Source: Globisporangium splendens
Lineage: Eukaryota > Oomycota > Peronosporomycetes > Pythiales > Pythiaceae
DNA: 64,000 nucleotides
Direction of reading: 5' to 3'
Assembly: GCA_006386115.1 (NCBI GenBank)
Contig: VFIW01000142.1
Location: 1-64,000, forward strand
Part shown: positions 1 to 10,909 of the stretch, piece by piece
Position numbering within the stretch: position 1 is the first letter of the stretch
Layout: each line of letters begins with the position of its first letter
Translations under genes and position numbers: made by a program
The notes under the pieces: generated by a model
What the model was told of the DNA's origin: nothing
The model's database searches: none
The model's input: only the letters and a program-made list of their open reading frames with translations

Positions 1-128
1 CGCGTGCGCGTGTGTGCGTGCGTGCGTGCGGGTCGGTGTCGGTGTCGGTGTCGGAGACGGCGCCGAGGGAGGTGTGTGCTGGCCTTTTTTTGTCGCGGGT
101 GGCACGGCGCGCAAGGTCCATTGTGGCT

Positions 129-200
129 GCGCCGTTGGTCTAATGGTTAGGATTCATCCCTCCCACGGATGAGGTCGGGGTTCGATTCCTCGGCGGCGCA
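129..200 (+). tRNA. tRNA-Gly(CCC) copy 1
   Basis: All four arms fold by eye: acceptor GCGCCGT/GCGGCGC, anticodon loop CTCCCAC (anticodon CCC, reads GGG), T loop TTCGATT, discriminator A. A T5 run follows 6 bases after the gene. This is the consensus form of the CCC type. Confidence 0.95.
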
Positions 201-525
201 CACTTTTTGTGAGGTGTTGTTGCTTTGTGTCTGCTGGTCTCCGCGGTCGACTTGCGTGGCGTTGGTCGTGTTGTTTGTTGTTTGTTGTTTGTTGTTTGTT
301 GTTTGTTGTTTGTTGGTGGCCGTAGGGTTGGCAGCGAGCAGTGGATGGCACGCGCGCACATGTGTGTGTGCATGCATGCGCACGTGGACAGGTATGTGTT
401 GGTGTGTGTGTGTGTGTGGTTGTGGGTTAGGTGATGTGTGGAGGGTTGTGTCGTTGGTATGTGTGGGTTGTGTGTTATGTGTGTTGTGCTTGTTTGTTGT
501 GCAATGGAATGTAATTGGAGGCAGC

Positions 526-597
526 GCGCCGTTGGTCTAATGGTTAGGATTCGTCCCTTCCAAGGATGAGGTCTGGGTTCAATTCCCCGACGGCGCA
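526..597 (+). tRNA. tRNA-Gly(TCC) copy 1
   Basis: Acceptor GCGCCGT/ACGGCGC, anticodon loop CTTCCAA (anticodon TCC, reads GGA). The T stem 5' strand is CTGGG instead of the array consensus CGGGG, which leaves one mismatch; the copy at 9080 shares it. Confidence 0.9.
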
Positions 598-1047
598 CAC
601 TTTTGTTGCGTCCACCTTCGCTTGCCTGCCTGTCCTTTTGTCGTTTCACGCGCCACCACCACTCACGGACACGCTCCTCGCCTCGCCGCGCCTCGTCTCG
701 CCTCTCCTCGCCGCGCCTCGTCTCGCCTCTCCTCGTCTCACGCCACCATCTCGTCGCGTCCACAGACGTGCTTGTGTGTGTTGTCTCCAGTCAAGTGCAC
801 AGCTGCCGACGGCTCAGGTTGTCGTCAGCAGCGTCCCATCCCATCCCGTCCCGCCTCATCTCGTCTCGTCCCGGATGCGGAGTGGACGCATCGAGGCCGC
901 ATCCGCGTGCGCGTGTGTGTGTATGTGTGTGTGTATGTATGTGTGTGTGTGTGTGTATGTGTATCGGGGTCGAAGACGGCGCCGAGGGAGGCGTGTGCTG
1001 GCCTTTTTTTGTCGCGGGTGGCACGGCGCGCAAGGGCCATTGTGGCT

Positions 1048-1119
1048 GCGCCGTTGGTCTAATGGTTAGGATTCATCCCTCCCACGGATGAGGTCGGGGT
1101 TCGATTCCTCGGCGGCGCA
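1048..1119 (+). tRNA. tRNA-Gly(CCC) copy 2
   Basis: Same sequence as the consensus CCC gene; anticodon loop CTCCCAC, terminator-like T5 run downstream. Confidence 0.95.
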
Positions 1120-1458
1120 CACTTTTTGTGAAGTGTTGTTGCTTTGTGTCTGCTGGTCTCCGCGGTCGACTTGCGTGGCGTTGGTCGTGTTGTTTGTTGC
1201 TTGTTGTTTGTTGTTTGTTGTTTGTTGCTTACTGTTTGTTGGTGGTCGTTGGGTTGGCAGCGATCGGTGGATGGCACGCGCACAGATGCATGTGTGGATG
1301 CATGTGCGCGCGTGGACAGGTGTGTGTTGGTGTGTGTGTGTGTGTGTGTGGTTGTGGGTAGGTGATGTGTGGAGGGGTTTGTGTGTTGTGTTGTGTGTGT
1401 TGGTGTGTTATGTGTGTTGTGCGTGTTTGTTGTGCAATGGAATGTAATTGGAGGCAGC

Positions 1459-1530
1459 GCGCCGTTGGTCTGATGGTTAGGATTCGTCCCTTCCAAGGAT
1501 GAGGTCGGGGTTCAATTCCCCGACGGCGCA
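1459..1530 (+). tRNA. tRNA-Gly(TCC) copy 2
   Basis: Anticodon loop CTTCCAA. The D loop reads TGATGG instead of TAATGG, a single change in the A-box region that leaves the fold intact. Confidence 0.92.
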
Positions 1531-1822
1531 CACTTTTGTTGCGTCCACCTTCGCTTGCCTGCCTGTCCTTTTGTCGTTTCACGCGCCACCACCACTCACG
1601 GACACGCTCCTCGCCTCGCCGCGCCTCGTCTCGCCTCTCCTCGTCTCACGCCACCATCTCGTCGCGTCCACAGACGTGCTTGTGTGTGTTGTCTCCAGTC
1701 AAGTGCACAGCTGCCGACGGCTCAGGTTGTCGTCAGCAGCGTCCCATCCCATCCCGTCCCGCCTCGTCTCGTCTCGTCCCGGATGCGGAGTGGACGCATC
1801 GAGGCCGCATCCGCGTGCGCGC

Positions 1823-1856
<34 letters not shown>

Positions 1857-1939
1857 CGGGGTCGAAGACGGCGCCGAGGGAGGCGTGTGCTGGCCTTTTT
1901 TTGTCGCGGGTGGCACGGCGCGCAAGGGCCATTGTGGCT

Positions 1940-2011
1940 GCGCCGTTGGTCTAATGGTTAGGATTCATCCCTCCCACGGGTGAGGTCGGGGTTCGATTCC
2001 TCGGCGGCGCA
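1940..2011 (+). tRNA. tRNA-Gly(CCC) copy 3
   Basis: Anticodon CCC. The anticodon stem 3' strand is GGGTG instead of GGATG; this gives a G-T wobble and still pairs. The copy at 3352 has the same change. Confidence 0.93.
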
Positions 2012-2356
2012 CACTTTTTGTGTTGTTGCTTTGTGTCTGCTGGTCTCCGCGGTCGACTTGCGTGGCGTTGGTCGTGTTGTTTGTTGCTTGTTGTTTGTTG
2101 TTTGTTGTTTGTTGTCTGTTGTTTGTTGCTTACTGTTTGTTGGTGGTCGTTGGGTTGGCAGCGATCGGTGGATGGCACGCGCACAGATGCATGTGTGGAT
2201 GCATGTGCGCGCGTGGACAGGTGTGTGTTGGTGTGTGTGTGTGTGTGTGGTTGTGGGTAGGTGATGTGTGGAGGGGTTTGTGTGTTGTGTTGTGTGTTAT
2301 GTGTGTTATGTGTGTTGTGCGTGTTTGTTGTGCAATGGAATGTAATTGGAGGCAGC

Positions 2357-2428
2357 GCGCCGTTGGTCTAATGGTTAGGATTCGTCCCTTCCAAGGATGA
2401 GGTCGGGGTTCAATTCCCCGACGGCGCA
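2357..2428 (+). tRNA. tRNA-Gly(TCC) copy 3, hybrid flanks
   Basis: Consensus TCC gene, but its 3' flank (TTTTTGTGTTGTTGC) is the kind normally found after CCC genes, and the next gene is again TCC. A CCC unit has been lost here, apparently by recombination inside the tRNA body. Confidence 0.93.
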
Positions 2429-2842
2429 CACTTTTTGTGTTGTTGCTTTGTGTCTGCTGGTCTCCGCGGTCGACTTGCGTGGCGTTGGTCGTGTTGTTTG
2501 TTGTTTGTTGTTTGTTGTTTGTTGTTTGTTGTTTGTTGTTTGTTGTTTGTTGTTTGTTGTTTGTTGTCTGTTGTCTGTTGTTTGTTGTTTGTTGTTTGTT
2601 GCTTAGTGTTTGTTGCTTAGTGTTTGTTGGTGGTCGTTGGGTTGGCAGCGATCGGTGGATGGCACGCGCACAGATGCATGTGTGGATGCATGTGCGCGCG
2701 TGGACAGGTGTGTGTTGGTGTTGTGGTGTGTGGGTTTGTTGTATTGATGTTGGCGGGGTTTTGTGTGTTTGTTTTTGTGTGTTGGTGTGTTTATGTGTGT
2801 TGTGCGTGTTTGTTGTGCAATGGAAATGGAATTGATGGCAGC

Positions 2843-2914
2843 GCGCCGTTGGTCTAATGGTTAGGGTTCGTCCCTTCCAAGGATGAGGTCGGGGTTCAAT
2901 TCCCCGACGGCGCA
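2843..2914 (+). tRNA. tRNA-Gly(TCC) copy 4
   Basis: Anticodon loop CTTCCAA. The D stem 3' strand is GGGT instead of GGAT and stays pairable. The 5' flank (GGAAATGGAATTGATGGCA) is a variant of the usual one. Confidence 0.92.
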
Positions 2915-3351
2915 CACTTTTGTTGCGTCCACCTTCGCTTGCCTGCCTGTCCTTTTGTCGTTTCACGCGCCACCACCGCTCACGGACACGCTCCTCGCCT
3001 CGCCGCGCCTCGTCTCGCCTCTCCTCGTCTCACGCCACCATCTCGTCGCGTCCACAGACGTGCTTGTGTGTGTTGTCTCCAGTCAAGTGCACAGCTGCCG
3101 ACGGCTCAGGTTGTCGTCAGCAGCGTCCCATCCCATCCCGTCCCGCCTCATCTCGTCTCGTCCCGGATGCGGAGTGGACGCATCGAGGCCGCATCCGCGT
3201 GCGCGTGTGTATGTGTGTGTGTATGTGTGTGTGTGTGTATGTGTGTGTGTGTGTGTGTGTATGTGTATCGGGGTCGGAGACGGCGCCGAGGGAGGCGTGT
3301 GCTGGCCTTTTTTTGTCGCGGGTGGCACGGCGCGCAAGGGCCATTGTGGCT

Positions 3352-3423
3352 GCGCCGTTGGTCTAATGGTTAGGATTCATCCCTCCCACGGGTGAGGTCG
3401 GGGTTCGATTCCTCGGCGGCGCA
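3352..3423 (+). tRNA. tRNA-Gly(CCC) copy 4
   Basis: Anticodon CCC; anticodon stem GGGTG variant shared with the copy at 1940. Confidence 0.93.
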
Positions 3424-3749
3424 CACTTTTTGTGTTGTTGCTTTGTGTCTGCTGGTCTCCGCGGTCGACTTGCGTGGCGTTGGTCGTGTTGTTTGTTGTT
3501 TGTTGTTTGTTGTTTGTTGTTTGTTGTTTGTTGGTGGCCGTAGGGTTGGCAGCGAGCAGTGGATGGCACGCGCGCACATGTGTGTGTGCATGCATGCGCA
3601 CGTGGACAGGTATGTGTTGGTGTGTGTGTGTGTGTGGTTGTGTAGAGCTCATGGGCGGAGGTGTTTGTGTGTTGGTAGTTGTGTGTTGTGTGTGTGTTTG
3701 TTGTGCATGGGAAGGGAAGGGAAGTCAAGGCAAGTCAAGGCAAGGCAGC

Positions 3750-3821
3750 GCGCCGTTGGTCTAATGGTTAGGATTCGTCCCTTCCAAGGATGAGGTCGGG
3801 GTTCAATTCCCCGACGGCGCA
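3750..3821 (+). tRNA. tRNA-Gly(TCC) copy 5
   Basis: Consensus TCC gene, first one preceded by the AAGGCAAGTCAAGGCA spacer type. The spacer after it (3830-3960) is irregular. Confidence 0.94.
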
Positions 3822-4199
3822 CACTTTTGTGCGTCCACCTTCTCTTGCTGCCTGTCCTTTTGCCGTTTTCGACACACACCACTCCACGTACACGCGTCCT
3901 CCCTAGTCTCGCGCTACTCATCCTCGTCACCACCCGGGCGTCCTCAACCCTGGCTTGTGTTTGTTGCCTCTAGTCAAGTGCGCAGCTGCCGACGGCCCAG
4001 GTTGTCGTCAGCAGCGTCCCATCCCGTCCCGTCCCGTCTCGGATGCAGAGTGGACGCATCGATGCCGCATCCGCGTGCGCGTGTGTGCGTGCGTGCGTGC
4101 GGGTCGGTGTCGGTGTCGGTGTCGGAGACGGCGCCGAGGGAGGTGTGTGCTGGCCTTTTTTTGTCGCGGGTGGCACGGCGCGCAAGGTCCATTGTGGCT

Positions 4200-4271
4200 G
4201 CGCCGTTGGTCTAATGGTTAGGATTCATCCCTCCCACGGATGAGGTCGGGGTTCGATTCCTCGGCGGCGCA
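4200..4271 (+). tRNA. tRNA-Gly(CCC) copy 5
   Basis: Consensus CCC gene; first gene of a unit of about 820 bp repeated immediately at 5020. Confidence 0.95.
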
Positions 4272-4578
4272 CACTTTTTGTGAGGTGTTGTTGCTTTGTG
4301 TCTGCTGGTCTCCGCGGTCGACTTGCGTGGCGTTGGTCGTGTTGTTTGTTGTTTGTTGTTTGTTGGTGGTCGTAGGGTTGGCAGCGAGCAGTGGATGGCA
4401 CGCGCGCACATGTGTGTGTGCATGCATGCGCACGTGGACAGGTATGTGTTGGTGTGTGTGTGTGTGTGTGGTTGTGTAGAGCTCATGGGCGGAGGTGTTT
4501 GTGTGTTGGTAGTTGTGTGTTGTGTGTGTGTTTGTTGTGCATGGGAAGGGAAGGCAAGGCAAGTCAAGGCAAGGCAGC

Positions 4579-4650
4579 GCGCCGTTGGTCTAATGGTTAG
4601 GATTCGTCCCTTCCAAGGATGAGGTCGGGGTTCAATTCCCCGACGGCGCA
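4579..4650 (+). tRNA. tRNA-Gly(TCC) copy 6
   Basis: Consensus TCC gene; first copy of the duplicated 820-bp unit. Confidence 0.95.
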
Positions 4651-5019
4651 CACTTTTGTTGCGTCCACCTTCGCTTGCCTGCCTGTCCTTTTGCCGTTTC
4701 GCGCACCACCACCACTCACGGACACGCTCCTCGCCTCGTCTCGCGCTATCATCCCGTCGCGTCCACAACCATGCTTGTGTGTGTTGCCTCTAGTCAAGTG
4801 CGCAGCTGCCGACGGCCCAGGTTGTCGTCAGCAGCGTCCCATCCCGTCCCGTCCCGTCTCGGATGCAGAGTGGACGCATCGATGCCGCATCCGCGTGCGC
4901 GTGTGTGCGTGCGTGCGTGCGGGTCGGTGTCGGTGTCGGTGTCGGAGACGGCGCCGAGGGAGGTGTGTGCTGGCCTTTTTTTGTCGCGGGTGGCACGGCG
5001 CGCAAGGTCCATTGTGGCT

Positions 5020-5091
5020 GCGCCGTTGGTCTAATGGTTAGGATTCATCCCTCCCACGGATGAGGTCGGGGTTCGATTCCTCGGCGGCGCA
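5020..5091 (+). tRNA. tRNA-Gly(CCC) copy 6
   Basis: Consensus CCC gene; exact counterpart of the copy at 4200. Confidence 0.95.
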
Positions 5092-5398
5092 CACTTTTTG
5101 TGAGGTGTTGTTGCTTTGTGTCTGCTGGTCTCCGCGGTCGACTTGCGTGGCGTTGGTCGTGTTGTTTGTTGTTTGTTGTTTGTTGGTGGTCGTAGGGTTG
5201 GCAGCGAGCAGTGGATGGCACGCGCGCACATGTGTGTGTGCATGCATGCGCACGTGGACAGGTATGTGTTGGTGTGTGTGTGTGTGTGTGGTTGTGTAGA
5301 GCTCATGGGCGGAGGTGTTTGTGTGTTGGTAGTTGTGTGTTGTGTGTGTGTTTGTTGTGCATGGGAAGGGAAGGCAAGGCAAGTCAAGGCAAGGCAGC

Positions 5399-5470
5399 GC
5401 GCCGTTGGTCTAATGGTTAGGATTCGTCCCTTCCAAGGATGAGGTCGGGGTTCAATTCCCCGACGGCGCA
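5399..5470 (+). tRNA. tRNA-Gly(TCC) copy 7
   Basis: Consensus TCC gene; exact counterpart of the copy at 4579. Confidence 0.95.
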
Positions 5471-5832
5471 CACTTTTGTTGCGTCCACCTTCGCTTGCCT
5501 GCCTGTCCTTTTGCCGTTTCGCGCACCACCACCACTCACGGACACGCTCCTCACCTCGTCTCGCGCTATCATCCCGTCGCGTCCACAACCATGCTTGTGT
5601 GTGTTGCCTCTAGTCAAGTGCGCAGCTGCCGACGGCCCAGGTTGTCGTCAGCAGCGTCCCATCCCGTCCCGTCTCGGATGCAGAGTGGACGCATCGATGC
5701 CGCATCCGCGTGCGCGTGTGTGCGTGCGTGCGTGCGTGCGGGTCGGTGTCGGTGTCGGAGACGGCGCCGAGGGAGGTGTGTGCTGGCCTTTTTTTGTAGC
5801 GGGTGGCACGGCGCGCAAGGTCCATTGTGGCT

Positions 5833-5904
5833 GCGCCGTTGGTCTAATGGTTAGGATTCATCCCTCCCACGGATGAGGTCGGGGTTCGATTCCTCGGCGG
5901 CGCA
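5833..5904 (+). tRNA. tRNA-Gly(CCC) copy 7
   Basis: Consensus CCC gene. It is followed by one of the longest TTTGTTG tracts in the array (5974-6067). Confidence 0.95.
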
Positions 5905-5973
5905 CACTTTTTGTAAGGTGTTGTTGCTTTGTGTCTGCTGGTCTCCGCGGTCGACTTGCGTGGCGTTGGTCGT

Positions 5974-6067
5974 GTTGTTTGTTGTTTGTTGTTTGTTGTT
6001 TGTTGTTTGTTGTTTGTTGTTTGTTGTTTGTTGTTTGTTGTTTGTTGTTTGTTGTTTGTTGTTTGTT
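5974..6067 (+). repeat. TTTGTTG heptamer satellite, expanded copy
   Basis: About 13 head-to-tail TTTGTTG units. The same heptamer occurs at this place in every CCC-to-TCC spacer with copy number from about 3 to 16, so its length distinguishes the units. It creates long artificial reading frames on both strands. Confidence 0.9.
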
Positions 6068-6295
6068 GCTTAGTGTTTGTTGGTGGTCGTTGGGTTGGCA
6101 GCGATCGGTGGATGGCACGCGCACAGATGCATGTGTGGATGCATGTGCGCGCGTGGACAGGTGTGTGTTGGTGTGTGTGTGTGTGTGGTTGTGGGTAGGT
6201 GATGTGTGGAGGGGTTTGTGTGTTGTGTTGTGTGTGTTGGTGTGTTATGTGTGTTGTGCGTGTTTGTTGTGCAATGGAATGTAATTGGAGGCAGC

Positions 6296-6367
6296 GCGCC
6301 GTTGGTCTAATGGTTAGGATTCGTCCCTTCCAAGGATGAGGTCGGGGTTCAATTCCCCGACGGCGCA
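6296..6367 (+). tRNA. tRNA-Gly(TCC) copy 8
   Basis: Consensus TCC gene preceded by the GGAATGTAATTGGAGGCA spacer type. Confidence 0.95.
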
Positions 6368-6794
6368 CACTTTTGTTGCGTCCACCTTCGCTTGCCTGCC
6401 TGTCCTTTTGTCGTTTCACGCGCCACCACCGCTCACGGACACGCTCCTCGCCTCGCCGCGCCTCGTCTCGCCTCTCCTCGTCTCACGCCACCATCTCGTC
6501 GCGTCCACAGACGTGCTTGTGTGTGTTGTCTCCAGTCAAGTGCACAGCTGCCGACGGCTCAGGTTGTCGTCAGCAGCGTCCCATCCCATCCCGTCCCGCC
6601 TCATCTCGTCTCGTCCCGGATGCGGAGTGGACGCATCGAGGCCGCATCCGCGTGCGCGTGTGTGTGTATGTGTGTGTGTATGTATGTGTGTGTGTGTGTG
6701 TGTATGTGTATCGGGGTCGAAGACGGCGCCGAGGGAGGCGTGTGCTGGCCTTTTTTTGTCGCGGGTGGCACGGCGCGCAAGGGCCATTGTGGCT

Positions 6795-6866
6795 GCGCCG
6801 TTGGTCTAATGGTTAGGATTCATCCCTCCCACGGATGAGGTCGGGGTTCGATTCCTCGGCGGCGCA
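6795..6866 (+). tRNA. tRNA-Gly(CCC) copy 8
   Basis: Consensus CCC gene preceded by the (GT)n/GTATGT spacer type. Confidence 0.95.
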
Positions 6867-7245
6867 CACTTTTTGTGAAGTGTTGTTGCTTTGTGTCTGC
6901 TGGTCTCCGCGGTCGACTTGCGTGGCGTTGGTCGTGTTGTTTGTTGTTTGTTGTTTGTTGTTTGTTGCTTGTTGTTTGTTGTTTGTTGTTTGTTGTTTGT
7001 TGTTTGTTGTTTGTTGCTTAGTGTTTGTTGGTGGTCGTTGGGTTGGCAGCGATCGGTGGATGGCACGCGCACAGATGCATGTGTGGATGCATGTGCGCGC
7101 GTGGACAGGTGTGTGTTGGTGTGTGTGTGTGTGTGTGGTTGTGGGTAGGTGATGTGTGGAGGGGTTTGTGTGTTGTGTTGTGTGTGTTGGTGTGTTATGT
7201 GTGTTGTGCGTGTTTGTTGTGCAATGGAATGTAATTGGAGGCAGC

Positions 7246-7317
7246 GCGCCGTTGGTCTAATGGTTAGGATTCGTCCCTTCCAAGGATGAGGTCGGGGTTC
7301 AATTCCCCGACGGCGCA
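7246..7317 (+). tRNA. tRNA-Gly(TCC) copy 9
   Basis: Consensus TCC gene. Confidence 0.95.
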
Positions 7318-7687
7318 CACTTTTGTTGCGTCCACCTTCGCTTGCCTGCCTGTCCTTTTGCCGTTTCGCGCACCACCACCACTCACGGACACGCTCCTCA
7401 CCTCGTCTCGCGCTATCATCCCGTCGCGTCCACAACCATGCTTGTGTGTGTTGCCTCTAGTCAAGTGCGCAGCTGCCGACGGCCCAGGTTGTCGTCAGCA
7501 GCGTCCCATCCCGTCCCGTCTCGGATGCAGAGTGGACGCATCGATGCCGCATCCGCGTGCGCGTGTGTGCGTGCGTGCGTGCGGGTCGGTGTCGGTGTCG
7601 GTGTCGGTGTCGGAGACGGCGCCGAGGGAGGTGTGTGCTGGCCTTTTTTTGTCGCTGGTGGCACGGCGCGCAAGGTCCATTGTGGCT

Positions 7688-7759
7688 GCGCCGTTGGTCT
7701 AATGGTTAGGATTCATCCCTCCCACGGATGATGTCGGGGTTCGATTCCTCGGCGGCGCA
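7688..7759 (+). tRNA. tRNA-Gly(CCC) copy 9
   Basis: Anticodon CCC. The variable loop is ATGT instead of AGGT; no stem is affected. Confidence 0.92.
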
Positions 7760-8122
7760 CACTTTTTGTGAGGTGTTGTTGCTTTGTGTCTGCTGGTCTC
7801 CGCGGTCGACTTGCGTGGCGTTGGTCGTGTTGTTTGTTGTTTGTTGTTTGTTGTTTGTTGTTTGTTGTCTGTTGTTTGTTGTTTGTTGTTTGTTGCTTAG
7901 TGTTTGTTGGTGGTCGTTGGGTTGGCAGCGATCGGTGGATGGCACGCGCACAGATGCATGTGTGGATGCATGTGCGCGCGTGGACAGGTGTGTGTTGGTG
8001 TGTGTGTGTGTGTGGTTGTGGGTAGGTGATGTGTGGAGGGGTTTGTGTGTTGTGTTGTGTGTGTCGGTGTGTTATGTGTGTTGTGCGTGTTTGTTGTGCA
8101 ATGGAATGTAATTGGAGGCAGC

Positions 8123-8194
8123 GCGCCGTTGGTCTAATGGTTAGGATTCGTCCCTTCCAAGGATGAGGTCGGGGTTCAATTCCCCGACGGCGCA
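8123..8194 (+). tRNA. tRNA-Gly(TCC) copy 10, hybrid flanks
   Basis: Consensus TCC gene with the 3' flank of a CCC gene, followed by a degenerate stretch (8196-8890) and a broken TCC copy. Confidence 0.93.
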
Positions 8195-8600
8195 CACTTT
8201 TTGTGTTGTTGCTTTGTGTCTGCTGGTCTCCGCGGTCGACTTGCGTGGCGTTGGTCGTGTTGTTTGTTGTTTGTTGTTTGTTGTTTGTTGTTTGTTGTTT
8301 GTTGTTTGTGTTTGGTTGTTGTTTGTTTGTTGTCTGTTGTCTGTTGTTTGTTTTGTGTTTGTTGCTTAGTGTTTGTTGGTGGTCTTTTGTGTTGGCACGA
8401 TCGGTGGATTGGCACGCGCACAGTGCAGTTGTGATGCAACTGTGCGCGCGTGGACAGGTGTGTGTTTGTTGTGTGGTGTGTGTGGTGGGTTGTGGGTAGG
8501 TGAATGTGGGGAGTGTTTGTGTGTTTGTGTTGTGTGTTTTGGTGTGTTATGTGTGTTTGTTGCGGTGTTTGTTGTGCAATGGAATGTATTTGGAGGCAGC

Positions 8601-8672
8601 GCGCCGTTGGTCTAATGGTTAGGATTCGTCCCTTCCAAGGTTTGAAGTCGGGGTTCAATCCCGACGGCCGCA
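8601..8672 (+). pseudogene. Degenerate tRNA-Gly(TCC) copy
   Basis: The 5' half and the anticodon loop CTTCCAA are intact. The anticodon stem 3' strand is GGTTTG, the T arm has lost two bases (TTCAATCCCG), and the acceptor 3' strand has an extra C (ACGGCCGC). It sits in a stretch of spacer with many indels, so consensus error is an alternative to decay. Confidence 0.8.
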
Positions 8673-9079
8673 CACTTTTTGTGTTGGTGCTTTGTGCTGC
8701 TGGTCTCCGCGGTCGATTGCGTGGCGTGGTCCGTGTTGTTTGTTGTTTGTTGTTTGTTGTTTGTTGTTGTTGTTTGTTTGTTTGGTGTTTTTTGTTTGTT
8801 GGGGGGGGTTTTTTTTTTGTCTGTTGTCTGTTGTTTGTTGTTTAGTGTTTGTTGCTTAGTGTTTGTTGGTGGTCGTTGGGTTGGCAGCGATCGGTGGATG
8901 GCACGCGCACAGATGCATGTGTGGATGCATGTGCGCGCGTGGACAGGTGTGTGTTGGTGTGTGTGTGTGTGGTTGTGGGTAGGTGATGTGTGGAGGGGTT
9001 TGTGTGTTGTGTTGTGTGTGTTGGTGTGTTATGTGTGTTGTGCGTGTTTGTTGTGCAATGGAATGTAATTGGAGGCAGC

Positions 9080-9151
9080 GCGCCGTTGGTCTAATGGTTA
9101 GGATTCGTCCCTTCCAAGGATGAGGTCTGGGTTCAATTCCCCGACGGCGCA
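9080..9151 (+). tRNA. tRNA-Gly(TCC) copy 11
   Basis: Anticodon TCC; T stem CTGGG variant identical to the copy at 526. This links the two units by descent or gene conversion. Confidence 0.9.
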
Positions 9152-9588
9152 CACTTTTGTTGCGTCCACCTTCGCTTGCCTGCCTGTCCTTTTGTCGTTT
9201 CACGCGCCACCACCACTCACGGACACGCTCCTCGCCTCGCCGCGCCTCGTCTCGCCTCTCCTCGTCTCACGCCACCATCTCGTCGCGTCCACAGACGTGC
9301 TTGTGTGTGTTGTCTCCAGTCAAGTGCACAGCTGCCGACGGCTCAGGTTGTCGTCAGCAGCGTCCCATCCCATCCCGTCCCGCCTCATCTCGTCTCGTCC
9401 CGGATGCGGAGTGGACGCATCGAGGCCGCATCCGCGTGCGCGTGTGTGTGTATGTGTGTGTGTATGTGTGTGTGTATGTATGTGTGTGTGTGTGTGTATG
9501 TGTATCGGGGTCGAAGACGGCGCCGAGGGAGGCGTGTGCTGGCCTTTTTTTGTCGCGGGTGGCACGGCGCGCAAGGGCCATTGTGGCT

Positions 9589-9660
9589 GCGCCGTTGGTC
9601 TAATGGTTAGGATTCATCCCTCCCACGGATGAGGTCGGGGTTCGATTCCTCGGCGGCGCA
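9589..9660 (+). tRNA. tRNA-Gly(CCC) copy 10
   Basis: Consensus CCC gene. It is the first CCC gene after three TCC loci in a row (8123, 8601, 9080). Confidence 0.95.
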
Positions 9661-9978
9661 CACTTTTTGTGAAGTGTTGTTGCTTTGTGTCTGCTGGTCT
9701 CCGCGGTCGACTTGCGTGGCGTTGGTCGTGTTGTTTGTTGTTTGTTGTTTGTTGTTTGTTGTTTGTTGGTCGTAGGGTTGGCAGCGAGCAGTGGATGGCA
9801 CGCGCGCACATGTGTGTGTGCATGCATGCGCACGTGGACAGGTATGTGTTGGTGTGTGTGTGTGTGTGTGGTTGTGTAGAGCTCATGGGCGGAGGTGTTT
9901 GTGTGTTGGTAGTTGTGTGTTGTGTGTGTGTTTGTTGTGCATGGGAAGGGAAGGCAAGGCAAGTCAAGGCAAGGCAGC

Positions 9979-10050
9979 GCGCCGTTGGTCTAATGGTTAG
10001 GATTCGTCCCTTCCAAGGATGAGGTCGGGGTTCAATTCCCCGACGGCGCA
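9979..10050 (+). tRNA. tRNA-Gly(TCC) copy 12
   Basis: Consensus TCC gene with the AAGGCAAGTCAAGGCA spacer upstream. Confidence 0.95.
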
Positions 10051-10419
10051 CACTTTTGTTGCGTCCACCTTCGCTTGCCTGCCTGTCCTTTTGCCGTTTC
10101 GCGCACCACCACCACTCATGGACACGCTCCTCGCCTCGTCTCGCGCTATCATCCCGTCGCGTCCACAACCATGCTTGTGTGTGTTGCCTCTAGTCAAGTG
10201 CGCAGCTGCCGACGGCCCAGGTTGTCGTCAGCAGCGTCCCATCCCGTCCCGTCCCGTCTCGGATGCAGAGTGGACGCATCGATGCCGCATCCGCGTGCGC
10301 GTGTGTGCGTGCGTGCGTGCGGATCGGTGTCGGTGTCGGTGTCGGAGACGGCGCCGAGGGAGGTGTGTGCTGGCCTTTTTTTGTCGCGGGTGGCACGGCG
10401 CGCAAGGTCCATTATGGCT

Positions 10420-10491
10420 GCGCCGTTGGTCTAATGGTTAGGATTCATCCCTCCCACGGATGAGGTCGGGGTTCGATTCCTCGGCGGCGCA
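10420..10491 (+). tRNA. tRNA-Gly(CCC) copy 11
   Basis: Consensus CCC gene; the base run just upstream is CATTATGGCT instead of CATTGTGGCT. Confidence 0.95.
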
Positions 10492-10841
10492 CACTTTTTG
10501 TGAGGTGTTGTTGCTTTGTGTCTGCTGGTCTCCGCGGTCGACTTGCGTGGCGTTGGTCGTGTTGTTTGTTGCTTGTTGTTTGTTGTTTGTTGTTTGTTGT
10601 CTGTTGTTTGTTGCTTACTGTTTGTTGGTGGTCGTTGGGTTGGCAGCGATCGGTGGATGGCACGCGCACAGATGCATGTGTGGATGCATGTGCGCGCGTG
10701 GACAGGTGTGTGTTGGTGTGTGTGTGTGTGTGTGGTTGTGGGTAGGTGATGTGTGGAGGGGTTTGTGTGTTGTGTTGTGTGTTATGTGTGTTATGTGTGT
10801 TGTGCGTGTTTGTTGTGCAATGGAATGTAATTGGAGGCAGC

Positions 10842-10909
10842 GCGCCGTTGGTCGAATGGTTAGGATTCGTCCATTCAAGGAGAGGTCGGTTCCATTCCCC
10901 GACGGCGCA
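10842..10909 (+). pseudogene. Degenerate tRNA-Gly(TCC) copy, 68 nt
   Basis: The acceptor ends match the TCC type. The anticodon arm reads GTCCATTCAAGGAG (a base lost), the T arm reads GTCGGTTCCATTCC, and the D loop has GTCGAATGG. The total is 4 nt short. The spacers on both sides are normal, so the damage is confined to the gene. Confidence 0.8.

Larger units (their letters stand above)
4200..5832. repeat. Near-identical direct duplication of a two-gene unit (820 bp)
   Basis: Bases 4200-5019 (CCC gene, spacer, TCC gene, spacer) recur at 5020-5832 almost without change. The differences I see are CCTCGCCTCG against CCTCACCTCG, one fewer GTCCC unit, and changes in the GTGCG/GGTGTC tract. This is far closer than other pairs of units, so it is a recent tandem duplication. 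Confidence 0.9.
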
